From Pollenia angustigena (taxonomy: Eukaryota > Arthropoda > Insecta > Diptera > Polleniidae), in contig OV884059.1 of assembly GCA_930367215.1 (NCBI GenBank), positions 35,951,882 to 36,015,881 of the forward strand: a stretch of DNA of 64,000 nucleotides, read 5' to 3'. Position numbers and translations under genes: made by a program. Under the pieces are notes generated by a model. The model made no database searches, was not told where the DNA came from, and saw only the letters and a list, made by a program, of their open reading frames with translations. Within the stretch, counting starts at the first letter, position 1, and every line of letters starts with the position of its first letter. Shown piece by piece: positions 11,659-22,112 of the stretch.

Positions 11659-13139
11659 TCTGACTTCAGAACTACTTCTCACTCATTATAACCCAGCATC
11701 TTCCCATGGTATCGGTTCCGTTATATACCACATTTTTCCCGATGGCAAAATGAAAGCAATACATCACGTGTCTAGATCACTGACTCCAGCAGAGGGAAAC
11801 TACAGTCAAATAGAGAAGGAGGGCCTAGCGCTGGTATTTGCTGTGAAACGTTTTCATAAAATGCTTTTCGGCAGAAGATTCATTCTTCACACTGATCACA
11901 AACCTTTGCTCAACATTTTTGGCACTAAAAAGGGCATCCCAGTATATACTGCAAATCGGTTACAAAGATGGGCTTTAATTCTGCTTGCCTATGACTTCGA
12001 AATAAAATACACTGGTACGCAGGACTTCGGTCACGCTGACATTTTGTCGAGACTTATCGACAAGCATGAAAAAGATACCGACGAGTACATAATCGCATCA
12101 GTTTCTATGGAAACTGATATGAGAAGTCATCTGGACGATTCTATGTCAACTCTTCCTGTTTCCTACAATATGATTGTTCAGGGAACCAAAAATGACGTAA
12201 CGCTGGTAGGAGTTTTGGACAAAATGCGTCAAGGTTGCCCTGAAACTGGTAAAAATGTAGATCCAACACTACTGCCTTTCTACAATCGACGAGAATCAAT
12301 TTCGCAAGTTGACAACGTCATAATGTTTAATACGAGAATTGTAATTCCAGACGTTTTTCGTAATAGAATTCTCAAACAGCTTAATAGGGGACATATCTCA
12401 TCCGAAAGAAGCAAGACAATCGCGAGAAGCTACGTCTACTGGCCGAACATTGATAGAGATATCGAGGACTACAATAAAAAGTGTTCGAACTGTCTGTGAA
12501 GACAGACTTATGTTCTTGGCCTATAACATCACAACCACTTCAACGAGTGCATATTGATTATGTAGGACCTGTGAATGGGAAATATTACCTAGTGATCGTT
12601 GATGCTTATTCAAAATATCCTGTAATTTATGAGACGAACAACATTACAACAAATTCAACTGTAAAATTGATGACTGAATTTTGTTCACAATTCGGAAATC
12701 CGGAGCAGCTCGTCTCGGACAACGGAAGACAATTTTGTTCACACAGTATAACAACAAACACGGTACCAAAAATATAAATTTTAACGCTGGAGACTTAGTG
12801 TACGCAAAACACTATAAACGCAACAAAAGTTTTTGGGTACCAGGAAGAATAATAGAGATAATTGGGAATGTTATTTACAACACTCAAATTGAAACTGATG
12901 ATCGAAAAATTCTTGTAAGAGCTCACTCGGATCAACTTAGATTAAGATCTTTAATGGAAGAATCATCACAATCGACAGAATCCCAACTGCCTTTGAGCAT
13001 GCTACTGAACGAGTTCCACATTGTGGAAAAAGCCGCAGCTGACGATTTTGTTACACCTCCAAGTTCACCAGTCATCGGTAATCCTGGTCGGATAACTATG
13101 CGCAGACAACCAGTCGATCCTGTTTCCAGGACGCCCTAG
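11659..13139 (+). pseudogene. Ty3 RNase H and integrase remnant
   Basis: 11750-12499 reads as RNase H (HVSRSLTPAEGNYSQIEKEG, FILHTDHKPLLNIF) followed by the integrase HHCC region (NRGHISSERSK ... CSNC). After a frameshift, 12481-12777 continues with the integrase core (RVHIDYVGPVNGKYYLVI, LVSDNGRQF), with two catalytic Asp visible. The segment with the third acidic residue is deleted. 12762-13139 carries the C-terminal integrase tail (NFNAGDLVYAKHYKRNKS) up to the stop just before the 3' LTR. Confidence 0.82.
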
Positions 13140-13160
13140 TGAATTTTTTGAAAAGGGAGA

Positions 13161-13298
13161 TGTTAGGGGCAACCCTGCCAAATTATATATCCGTCTATCG
13201 ACACAACACGTTTTGTTCTATTGTTAAATAAAGATATATTTATGTTTTTATATTAATTAGTTGACTTTTATTTAATCGGCACATCTAGAAGCACAACA
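13161..13298 (+). repeat. 3' LTR (138 bp, internally shorter)
   Basis: Same ends as the 5' LTR, but the interval between CAACCCTG and TCCGTCTATCG is only about 15 bp. The two LTRs therefore differ by an internal deletion or replacement. The purine tract just before it is AAAAGGGAGA. Confidence 0.88.
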
Positions 13299-13825
13299 AG
13301 GAAAATTAGAGAAATGAAAATAAGAAGAGGTAATACAGTAAACAAGAAAGAAATGCCAGGGTGTTATTACTTGCATTGGTATTGTGCGATTTTTTTTGTT
13401 TTGTAAAAATTAAATTAAATTTATTAAAAATAAACAAATTTGTTATTTAACTTTATAAATAAATAGAATGACCACTGTTGTTGTTGCATACTTGCCCGCT
13501 GCCGGAGACTAACGAAAACATGCAAAATATACCATTTTACCAATTAATCTATTTTTTTTTTTGCTTCTATCTGTAGAAAAAATCTAACTTTTAAAAAAAA
13601 TTAAATAAAAAATTAAGCTTTTAACAACTTGATTTATTTCCAATAAAAAAACAAGACCTGTAAGCTGCTTGGTTTATTTTCAATAAAAAACCGATAACAT
13701 TGGTTTCTGGAACACCTAAAACCGACACTAATTGTAGTTCGAACAAAAAACCGACAACATTGGATTTTATGATACCAACGTATTTTTTTTTTTTTTTTTG
13801 TCAGTTTCAAATCCAATACCGATAA

Positions 13826-14093
13826 GTCTGAATTCATACGGCTCATGTCTTATTGACATGATTCTTCATTTTTCTTCGTTGAACATGAATTGGCGTTCAA
13901 ATGATTCATGTCATGTTGACGACATGTTTTTTATTTTGTTTTATTTGATATTGGAAACAAAATTAAACAACGAATGAAAAAGCAAAGCGTACTGACAGTA
14001 CATGCATCTGTGTACGCGTTTCTTTTCCCCGCGTACCTCTCGCCTATAAAGTAGCAATCATGTCATTAAAACATGAGCCGTATGAACTCAGAC
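13826..14093. mobile_element. MITE, TIR GTCTGAATTCATACGGCTC, TAA duplication
   Basis: Left GTCTGAATTCATACGGCTCA and right GAGCCGTATGAACTCAGAC are inverted repeats with one mismatch. TAA is present on both sides (13823-13825, 14094-14096). 268 bp, non-coding. Confidence 0.78.
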
Positions 14094-14330
14094 TAAGATT
14101 GGTTTCTATGACACCCCTGATTATTACTTTATGTAAAATGGTGAAAAAAATGTTCGAGTAAAATCTTCTCACCCTTCAACATACATATAAAGTCAACATG
14201 TTTTTCAAAAATATCATCAATAAAGTTACCTAAACATCGAATCCGGTCAACAAATTCAAGCATATTCCCACGGATAAAAATGTTTGAATCAACAAAATAA
14301 TGACAAGTAATACCAAAAAGGATAGTCTTA

Positions 14331-14549
14331 GGCCCGTTTTCACAACTTACCGATAGCTTAAAGTAGACTTTAAATGGCCCGTTAAAAAGTGTTCCATTAT
14401 TAAAACTTTACTTTAACCTAAAGTGAGCGATAAAGTAGATTAAGGTTAATCCTACCTGGTAGGTTAAAGTAAAGTTGTTATAATGGAACACTTTTTATAC
14501 GGCCTATAAAATCTTACCTTTAGCTATCGGTAAGTTGTGAAAACGGGCC
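14331..14549. mobile_element. MITE, TIR GGCCCGTTTTCACAACTTAC, TTA duplication
   Basis: Ends GGCCCGTTTTCACAACTTAC and GTAAGTTGTGAAAACGGGCC are perfect inverted repeats; the arms extend with AGTGTTCCATTA/TAATGGAACACT. TTA lies on both sides. 219 bp. Confidence 0.85.
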
Positions 14550-15010
14550 TTAGTCTTAGAAGTATTAATTATTAAGGAGATGCTTCCAATGTGAAAAACG
14601 TTCAAGGCTATAGTTAATGTTGAATTCAAGAAAATCAGTTTTTTAGAAGTCGTTTTTTAATAAGATTTCTGTAGTAAAATAATTTTATGACAATAATTAT
14701 ACAAATATATCTCCGTTAAACAGACTTATAACAAAAATTGAAAAATTATATTAAAAGTGTATTAAAACGACTTCCAAATTCTTACGTTTTCGATTTCCAG
14801 CACACCCCTGATGATCTCGATCAGCACCATAAGTAAGAAATGTGAACATCATCAGCAAAAAGAAAAGAACACCATATATTATCATCAATATATTCAAAAT
14901 GGGCATTAACGTGCAATATAAAAAAGTGGTCTTACCACAGAGCCTTAAGGTTATCCTGACGTCAATCTATTCCTGTTCACATTTTCCAGAATAAAATCTG
15001 TTAGATTCAA

Positions 15011-15046
15011 CCAAGGCGAATTCAACTACTAGTTAATTCGCCTTGG
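15011..15046. repeat. Short palindrome CCAAGGCGAATT ... AATTCGCCTTGG
   Basis: A 36-bp near-palindrome. The same 12-bp arm recurs as a palindrome at 27463-27493. It also occurs singly at about 40320, 40428 and 40713, so it is a dispersed mini-repeat or the fused ends of a MITE family. Confidence 0.65.
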
Positions 15047-15657
15047 ATTTAAAAACAAGAAAGTGGTATTTTATCCACTATGAAAGGCATATTGAGATGT
15101 CGAAAGATTTTTCAGTTAAATTAACTAGCATAAATGCCGTGCACACATTTCTCCTAAAGTGCGAAACAAATTAAATATAAAGAATTTGAAAGTAAGACGA
15201 GCTAAATTCCCAATTTTTCATATTTGATAAATACACTGAAATTTTTTGTTGAGGGAAAGCTAGCTTCTATGCGGATTTCACTGGTTGCTTAGGCCAGATC
15301 ATCAGGAAACCTTTTCCAAAGACTTTAGAAAAGCTAAAAGTATTTTATCCAAAAAAATAAAAACCCCTAAGTGAATAAGAATTTTAAACACTCAAAGTCA
15401 TACTTGTAACAATATCACAGCTTAAACAAAACACCAAAAATAAACAGTGAGTTTATCTTTTCTTAAATTCTCCTACAATTGTTTGGGTTCTTTTGGGTAA
15501 AGAGAAAAACTAAAAAACAAATTGCTTCATTATATTGTCCTCGTAAGAAAACAAAGCTAGTCGACCTAAGCTATGATTTATAAAGATGTTAACTTTTTCA
15601 GCCATTATTGTGTATTGTATTTTTGAAGATTTTTTTGTCCCACAATTATAATATAAT

Positions 15658-16333
15658 AACAAAAGAAAAATTTGGAATTTAGCACGTTATACAGAAATCT
15701 TATTAATAATAAATTTTGTATTCCGAAAATAATTTTAATAATCAGCCTTATTCCGGTTGTCGTTGTCGTAATCGATCAAGTCGTTTTTTGTAAGAGATTA
15801 AAGAAACACACAACTCTTACAAAAAACGACCAGAATAAGGCTGAATATACTTGCATGTGCCCGTGCAGGAAACTGGGGGCAAATTACGGCAGTCGTGATC
15901 GAATACTTTTTCGATTTGAAAGCAGTTTTATTTCTAATTCTTTCTGTCCATACTGAACGGATCGAAATTATTTCTTAAGTGTTGTAAAGCATTTATTTTA
16001 GTATTCATAACACTAAAAAAATAATTACGATACGGTCAGTATCGCCTAAAATCAAATTACTTTCGAATCGAAAAAGTAATCGATCACGACTGCCATAATT
16101 TGCCCCCAGTGTCCTGCACGGGCACATGCAAGTATATTCAGCCTTTTATTATTATTCTGGTCGTTTTTTGTAAGAGTTTTATGTTTCTTTAATCTCTTAC
16201 AAAAAACGACTTGATCGATTACGACAACGACAACCGGAATAAGGCTGATTATCAAAGTTATTTTCGGGAATACAAAATTTATTATTAATAAGATTTCTGT
16301 ATGACGTGCTAAATTCCAAATTTTTCTTTTGTT
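15658..16333. mobile_element. Foldback/MITE with ~290-bp inverted arms and nested small hairpins
   Basis: 15658-15945 and 16050-16333 are reverse complements with few changes: AACAAAAGAAAAATTTGG against CCAAATTTTTCTTTTGTT at the ends. Each arm contains its own smaller hairpin built on TCGTTTTTTGTAAGAG ... CTCTTACAAAAAACGA. Both arms show a similar short ORF only because they are copies. The outermost TTTGGAATTTAGCACGT resembles TTGGGAATTAAGCACG in the repeats at 37700 and 58330. Confidence 0.8.
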
Positions 16334-16926
16334 AGGCTCCACAAGGGTTTAATTGGGACCATACACCGAAAAACACAAAAGTACCGATATCTAAAAAACG
16401 GTACTTAGGAAAAAAAATTACAGCGATTTTCGTGTTCAGTAGGTCCCAATTAACTTATCTAGGCATGTGGCATTCTTGGTACTTTTCCAAACTTAAAATT
16501 TGTAAAGCAGTGTAATTTATTTTAATTGAATTTGACTCTAAATGGTGGCTGAGAGAAGTAGGTATGCAGCAAAAAACACAAATCTACCGTTATCTGACAA
16601 ATGTGAAGTAATGGCAGAAAACTGAGCTCGGCTTCATCATATTAAAAAAATATAAGAATCAGTTGTGATGGTTAACAAAACTTTTTCAATGTCGACCTCT
16701 GTGGGTAATTGTTAAATCCTGGAGTACACGAATATAATAAGTCACATGCGCATGTGGTTCTGACGTAATTTTGACGTATTCAAAACCACATTCGTATTTA
16801 CTCAATAAACTTACATACATGCATACATACATATGAAAAATAATTTGTAAGCCAACCGTTTCATTACCAAAAGCTTTTTATGATAATTCCTTACACACAT
16901 ACATATATTACAACGTAAATACATAC

Positions 16927-18091
16927 CTGTTCCATTTGGAAACAATGCATGCCAATAGCCAAAAAGGGTTTTCCGTTCAAAGATTCGTGTTATTGCTCCA
17001 ACTAAACTTATCGAAGCAAGGCGTATCTTAGCATTTTTGCTTCTCTCATATAAAATACGATTGGAAACATTTTCCGATTCTGATACTTCCGAGTCACTTG
17101 TTTTCATATCGAATACTAAGGCAATATTTCGGTCATCTGGACTATAATTAATAGCTTTATAATCACTTGAACGTGTATTTTTTACTACTGCACGAGGTTT
17201 TCGGGTTTTTGGCGTTTTTCCTCCACAACTTCTAACATTTTCCGAATTTATCACAGTCTCAATTTCTTCGGCCGAATCGTAAAGAGCCTGCTGCGACATA
17301 CTAACTTTCTGGGGTTTTAAAAACGAAATCTCATTCACATCAATACCAAAGTGAAAATAGGCTTTAGCTATTCCTAATATTTCAGCAATTTCAAGTTTAG
17401 CAAAGTTTGAATTTAATGCGACTACTTTGTGCAATATTTGTAAAGTGTACAGAATTATCACTGAAATGTAAGCACTCTCAATAATGAATTTTTCATTTTC
17501 ATATTGCAGTTGCAGCAATTTATGACCTACATCTGCACAAGCTGCCGCCTGTTCACTGGAAAGTTTAACGTCTTTTAAGGACCCAAGTATCTTATCCAGA
17601 CTTTGTAAAGAATTTATTATAACAGTAGAAGTATTGCAGGAAGTATACTTCAATATCATCTGAAGAGTCAAAACTAAGTACTTATCACAATTTGTCGGAT
17701 GCAATGCAAACAAGTTGCCTAGAGCAATTAATATTCTGCTCACAATATCAACATTATTATCATTACGGTCATGTTGTTCCAAAAGCCACTGCCACAAATT
17801 ACCAAACTGAGTTTCGTTTAAGCATGGAAGCTTCTGTTGCTCTTGCAAAAATGTAAGCCATATAACACACCCACAAATTACGGCACCATCTGCTGCTGCA
17901 TTTGAGTTTAACGTATCATCTAAAATTAGCTGCAGTAACTCTTCAAGAATTTGATGGTTTTGCGATTTTTTTTCAAGTCCATGTTTTTCCACATTTTCCA
18001 ATGTTTTTAAAATTTGCAAGTATATTTTATTTGGTCGATTTTGACGCAGTTGAGATAAAACATTTTCTGCAGTAAATAGCAAATTCTCCAT
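16927..18091 (-). CDS. HEATR6: HEATR6 homologue, exon 1 (N-terminal 388 aa)
   Basis: First coding exon of the gene completed at 3536-1426. I start it at ATG 18091 (MENLLFTAENVLSQL). A slightly longer reading begins only at a TTG codon. It ends in ...FGYWHALFPNGT plus one base of a split codon, at donor GGAACAG|GTATGT (intron begins 16926). The tail resembles HEATR6: a Ser/Asp/Glu-rich stretch (SDSEVSESENVSN), then RLASISLVGAITRIFERKTL and FGYW, like the conserved block just before the DUF4042 region of that family. The single intron (3537-16926, about 13.4 kb) separates this block from the DUF4042-like start of exon 2. A basic linker (KTPKTRKPRAVVKNTR) near residue 300 could be regulatory, but that is a guess. 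The start codon lies only 20 bp from a TTAA-flanked element. Confidence 0.88.
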
Positions 18092-18111
18092 TATTGACAA
18101 TTCATTATTAA

Positions 18112-18690
18112 CCTCTTAAGACCCGAGCATTAACCCATTGAATTTTTACATTTCTTATATATTATTTACACCTTTTGGGGAGCAAATAAGACAAGTGTAT
18201 TTTTTTTTTTTTAATTTTATTTGAATTCTTAGAAATTAAGGGTACACATATGTGTACCTCAGGTCTTAAGATATGAAAAATTTCAACGTTAATTCTTAAT
18301 TTCTTAAGTTCTGAACAGAACCGATTAAGTAAAGGGCTTATTAACTATTTGTTTTATCTTATGAGGTGTAATTTTAATTTCGGTTTTAATTATTTTTTTA
18401 ATTTTTTTATTTAAACTGATAGAAAAAGAGGTGCACATATGTGTACTTCAGGTCTTAGCGATTAGTTATTGAGGAAAAATATCCCAACAGTATGGTTTTT
18501 TCAAACTGTTAAATTCAAATGTAAAAATAATGGCTAAAACTTCTAAACCCTGCCATCTTTTGGTATTGTTTTGAAGCGCAGTATCTTAAAGCAAGTAATA
18601 AAACTGTTTCTATTGATCACACGATGTCGCTAGTCCTAAAAACTTGCAATTAGTTAAGGTGCACATATGTGTACCCACGGTCTGAAGAGG
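18112..18690. mobile_element. piggyBac-type MITE (TTAA-flanked) 20 bp from the HEATR6 start codon
   Basis: It is flanked by TTAA at 18108-18111 and 18691-18694. Ends are CCTCTTAAGACC and GGTCTGAAGAGG, inverted with one mismatch. The near-palindrome GTACACATATGTGTAC occurs at 18242, and as GTGCACATATGTGTAC at 18431 and 18659. Each copy is followed by CAGGTCTTA or a variant, so the right end appears to have been duplicated internally. No transposase. TTAA duplications are the hallmark of piggyBac elements. Confidence 0.8.
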
Positions 18691-18723
18691 TTAAAGACAT
18701 ATTGAATAAGATAGTAACAAAAG

Positions 18724-18964
18724 CAAGGCCCATTGAAAAGGTCTGCGCAAGAAGCCTGATGATCATTGTTTATGTTCTTTTTAGTTGTCAAAAGTTGTTT
18801 ACATTTTGCTTACATGTGCATGTATACGTTTGTTTACGTTTATGGTGTGCCACACATACACGTTTTTTCCTTTTGTTTTGTATATGTGGTAGTAAATTTT
18901 TGACAACTAAAAAGAATCGTTTTTTGTTTTTGTACAAGTAAGCAGACCTGATAGATGGGCCTTG
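18724..18964. mobile_element. Non-autonomous hAT-like MITE, 8-bp duplication AACAAAAG
   Basis: TIRs CAAGGCCCAT...AGGTCTGC and GCAGACCT...ATGGGCCTTG are flanked by perfect AACAAAAG repeats (18716-18723, 18965-18972). It shares its TIR plan with 24267-24497 and 52931-53928. A further left-end copy without a clear right end starts near 19007 (AAGGTCTATTCAATAGGTCT). Confidence 0.85.
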
Positions 18965-19170
18965 AACAAAAGTATGACTCTGGTGACAGTTCAAAAATAA
19001 TGCAGCCAAGGTCTATTCAATAGGTCTGCGCAAGAAGCCAGATGTTTACTTGGTTTATTCCTCAACGATGTCAAAAGTTGTTTACATTTTTCCTATACAT
19101 GTGTATTTTTGTTTACTTGGTGGCCACACGATCAAGTTTTGCCTTTCAATTCCTTTCAGTTTTTTACTAA

Positions 19171-19312
19171 GTACTGGTTCACACACGTCAAGTTTTACTC
19201 GTCAAGTCTTGAGCTTTTAGGAAAGAAGGGAAAAGAGAATGCCATTTCCTTTCCCCTCTCTCCTAAAAACTCAAGACTTGACGAGTCAAACTTGACGTGT
19301 GTGAACCGGCAC
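19171..19312. mobile_element. MITE, TIR GTACTGGTTCACACACGTC, TAA duplication
   Basis: GTACTGGTTCACACACGTCA and TGACGTGTGTGAACCGGCAC are inverted repeats. The arms continue (ACTCGTCAAGTCTTGAG / CTCAAGACTTGACGAGT). TAA on both sides. 142 bp, nearly all arm. Confidence 0.8.
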
Positions 19313-19428
19313 TAACACACTCACAATTTTTAAATTGACCACGAGATGGCTTTCAATTTCACCTTTCCATTAGTTTGGCAATATTACTCTCAATTTAACA
19401 GCTGAGTACAAGTTTGTCTTTATAAATT

Positions 19429-20965
19429 ACGTTCGCCAAGATAGCAACGAAAGTTAGCAACGACGGAAATTAAAAATCAAGGGATTTAGTGGCAACACCG
19501 GAAATGAAAATGAAGAGATCTTTTGGATATGATTTTAGAAATATTTATATAGATACAGATTAAAAAACATCCACCGTGCAAAAAATCGTCCAAGCTATTC
19601 AAGAAAAAAGTGGGTTCATCCAAAATGGTCAGTAAAAATCGTTGCTGATTTATGCCGGCCAAACTAGGCAGTGCCAAGGCATAAGCTCAATGGAATATGG
19701 AAAAATACCACTCAAAGAACCCCCTTTTCTCTGGAACGGCTCGGGAGATGTTTTTAAAAATTGATTTATTTAATCTTTGAGTGGTATTTTTCCATATTCC
19801 ATTGAGCTTATGCCTTGGCACTGCCTAGTTTGGCCGGCATAAATCAGCAACGATTTTTACTGACCATTTTGGATGAACCCACTTTTCTCTGGAACGGCTC
19901 TGACGATTGTTTTAAAAATTGATTTATTTTAATCATTAAGTGGTATTTTTCCATATTCCATTGAGCTTATGCCTTGGCACTGCCTATTTGGCTGGCATAA
20001 ATCAGCAACGATTTTTACTGACCATTTTGGATGAACCCACTTTTCTCTGGAACGGCTCGGGAGATGTTTTTAAAAATTGATTTATTTAATCTTTGAGTGG
20101 TATTTTTCCATATTCCATTGAGCTTATGCCTTGGCACTGCCTAGTTTGGCTGGCATAAATCAGCAACGATTTTTACTGACCATTTTGGATGAACCCACTT
20201 TTCTCTGGAACGGCTCGGGAGATGTTTTTAAAAATTGATTTATTTAATCTTTGAGTGGTATTTTTCCATATTCCATTGAGCTTATGCCTTGGCACTGCCT
20301 AGTTTGGCCGGCATAAATCAGCAACGATTTTTACTGACCATTTTGGATGAACCCACTTTTCTCTGGAACGGCTCTGACGATTGTTTTAAAAATTGATTTA
20401 TTTTAATCATTAAGTGGTATTTTTCCATATTCCATTGAGCTTATGCCTTGGCACTGCCTATTTGGCTGGCATAAATCAGCAACGATTTTTACTGACCATT
20501 TTGGATGAACCCACTTTTCTCTGGAACGGCTCGGGAGATGTTTTTAAAAATTGATTTATTTAATCTTTGAGTGGTATTTTTCCATATTCCATTGAGCTTA
20601 TGCCTTGGCACTGCCTAGTTTGGCTGGCATAAATCAGCAACGATTTTTACTGACCATTTTGGATGAACCCACTTTTCTCTGGAACGGCTCTGACGATTGT
20701 TTTAAAAATTGATTTATTTTAATCATTAAGTGGTATTTTTCCATATTCCATTGAGCTTATGCCTTGGCACTGCCTAGTTTGGCTGGCATAAATCAGCAAC
20801 GATTTTTACTGACCATTTTGGATGAACCCACTTTTCTCTGGAAATCGATGATAAATTTTCTTTTCATTGCCACTAGATTCCCAAAATTGTTTACTTTTAT
20901 GCCCTTAAATTCCCCTTGGTTTTATTTCCGGCGTTGCTATTAATCGTTGCTATCTTGGCGAACGT
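19429..20965. mobile_element. Foldback-type element with a 158-bp tandem array and 9-bp target duplication
   Basis: Ends ACGTTCGCCAAGATAGCAAC and GTTGCTATCTTGGCGAACGT are perfect inverted repeats. TTATAAATT flanks both (19420-19428 and 20966-20974), a 9-bp target duplication. The left arm holds one inverted copy of a 158-bp unit (about 19609-19720), and the right arm holds about seven direct copies. No ORF of note. Long inverted arms with internal tandem repeats and 9-bp duplications are features of Drosophila FB elements and Mutator-like elements; assignment to that group is by structure only. Confidence 0.85.
19729..20840. repeat. 158-bp tandem repeat array, ~7 units in A-B-A|A-B-A|B order
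   Basis: CTCTGGAACGGCTC recurs at 19729, 19887, 20045, 20203, 20361, 20519 and 20677, spaced exactly 158 bp. Type A units follow it with GGGAGATG and TTTAATCTTTGAGTGG; type B with TGACGATTG and TTTAATCATTAAGTGG. The order is A,B,A,A,B,A,B. Linked variants (GCCGGC or GCTGGC) repeat with the same 474-bp three-unit period, so the array grew by copying three units at once. Confidence 0.9.
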
Positions 20966-21009
20966 TTATAAATTGTGTTGTTGTTGATATCTTGGAAGTA
21001 AATTGCTTA

Positions 21010-21388
21010 AGGTGCTATCAGACGGGATGTATTTTACATATGTACTGTCAAATTTTCCATCTGTAAAAGTTGTACACATCGTGTGATACATATGAAACTT
21101 TGCATGTGTAAAATACATGTGGAAATACATATGTAACTTTTTCGATTAGAACACGCTCTATTTTCCTGTGGCAAACATAAACAAAACAGCTGGTTTGTTT
21201 TGAAACGTAAACAAAAGTCAGCTTTTGTTTACATTTATAGGTTATGTCATAAGGAAAAACATAAGCAGGTGTGATAGCAAAAATTATGAATCGTATGTAA
21301 ACTGGAAATTTTGACATACATAAGGAATTACATATGGGTAAGAAAAGTGACAGTACATATGTAAAATACATCCCGTCTGATAGCACCT
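21010..21388. mobile_element. MITE, TIR AGGTGCTATCAGACGGGATG, TTA duplication
   Basis: AGGTGCTATCAGACGGGATG and CATCCCGTCTGATAGCACCT are perfect inverted repeats. They extend inward through GTATTTTACATATGTACTGTC. TTA on both sides (21007-21009, 21389-21391). 379 bp. Confidence 0.85.
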
Positions 21389-21645
21389 TTACAAATTGAG
21401 TGCAGCCTACGTCACAGCTTTCAATTTATGTACATTTTGACAAGCTGTATATGTAAAAGACTATCAAGAACAACTTGATCGTGTAGCCGCAGGGTTACCG
21501 ATAAATTCAATCAGCTGACTTTCAACTTTTGCATGTATTTTGAGTGGCGTTGCCAGCTGAAAACTTTGTTTTTTGTCGGTATATTGAGAAAACCAAAATC
21601 GTTAACAGACAGTTTATCGGTCCAATAAATTTATGTTGACTTTAA

Positions 21646-21826
21646 AGCTTCGTACAGACGATGGTCAGATCTTACAATGTTTTAATTTTTCTGACAATGG
21701 TGCCATTGTCAGCTGCATTAATTTTACACATCTTCCAAATGAAAATGAGCTTACAATGTTCACTCAGTTGCAAGACATTTTTAGGCAATTTTAATGACAA
21801 CATTGTAAGATCGTCTGTACGAAGCT
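21646..21826. mobile_element. MITE, TIR AGCTTCGTACAGACGAT, TAA duplication
   Basis: AGCTTCGTACAGACGAT and ATCGTCTGTACGAAGCT are perfect inverted repeats. ATCTTACAATGTT/AACATTGTAAGAT continue the arms. TAA on both sides. 181 bp. Confidence 0.83.
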
Positions 21827-21890
21827 TAAGTAACAGACAGTTTGTCGATACATTGAGAAAATGGCCATTAGTAACATAATCTATAATTAC

Positions 21891-22112
21891 CATGCAGATA
21901 ATATTGGACTACGTGATCCATTTTGGTTAAATGGACTACTCCCTGGACTGGTCCAATGTTATGCAAGCATGGACCCTGTCATTGTTAAAAATAGTTTTTT
22001 TTAAACGACATGTCTTCGTTTTTAAACGAAATGTTTTCGTTTTTAAACGAAGTTAAAACTAATCCTGTGGAGTACACCATGGAGTAGTTTCAAAACTATT
22101 CCACTAGGAGTA
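21891..22112. mobile_element. Truncated copy of the GGACCA-rich element family
   Basis: GCAGATAATATTGGACTACG, CTGGACTGGTCCAATGTTATG and GAGTACACCATGGAGTAG match the element at 55138-55511 in the same orientation. The copy stops about 150 bp before the far end. Confidence 0.65.

Larger units (their letters stand above)
9079..13298 (+). mobile_element. Degenerate Ty3-type LTR retrotransposon
   Basis: Two LTRs begin TGTTAGGGGCAACCCTG and end CACAACA. They are flanked by AGGAA on both sides (9074-9078 and 13299-13303), a clean 5-bp target duplication. The order LTR, primer-binding-like TGGCGAC (9299), gag, protease, RT, RNase H, integrase, purine tract AAAAGGGAGA and LTR is that of Ty3/gypsy elements. 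The RNase H and integrase wording resembles the K02A2.6/mag-like group, but that subgroup call is from memory of motifs. It is non-functional: two MITEs interrupt it, the RT catalytic core is missing, and integrase lacks its third acidic residue. Confidence 0.9.
7393..14119. mobile_element. Composite region bounded by CAGGGGTGTCATAGAA inverted ends
   Basis: Left end CAGGGGTGTCATAGAATCC (7393) and right end GGTTTCTATGACACCCCTG (ending 14119) are inverted repeats, with ATT on both outer sides. Subterminal GTCGGTTTTG motifs on the left and AAAACCGAC/AAAAAACCGACAA motifs on the right support one original element. It was later expanded by a split MITE (7449-8879), an LTR retrotransposon (9079-13298) and a MITE (13826-14093). 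Other internal similarities (TTGGTTTCTGGAACACC at about 13672) mean the pairing of these two ends is an inference. Confidence 0.45.
3537..16926 (-). other. HEATR6: Giant HEATR6 intron filled with nested transposable elements
   Basis: GT-AG intron in phase 1, donor at 16926 and acceptor at 3537. Its content is almost entirely repeats listed separately. The stretch 3545-4150 next to the acceptor holds no recognisable gene or element. Confidence 0.85.

Noticed and set aside
15672..16342. Two similar open frames on opposite strands
   Set aside because: They are the two arms of one inverted repeat read on each strand; similarity follows from the DNA, not from coding.
19600..20840. CRISPR-like array
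   Set aside because: Units are 158 bp and fully repeated with no unique spacers, inside a TIR element in a eukaryotic genome.
21048..21386. 112-codon - strand frame
   Set aside because: It lies within the TTA-flanked MITE 21010-21388 and has no family motif.
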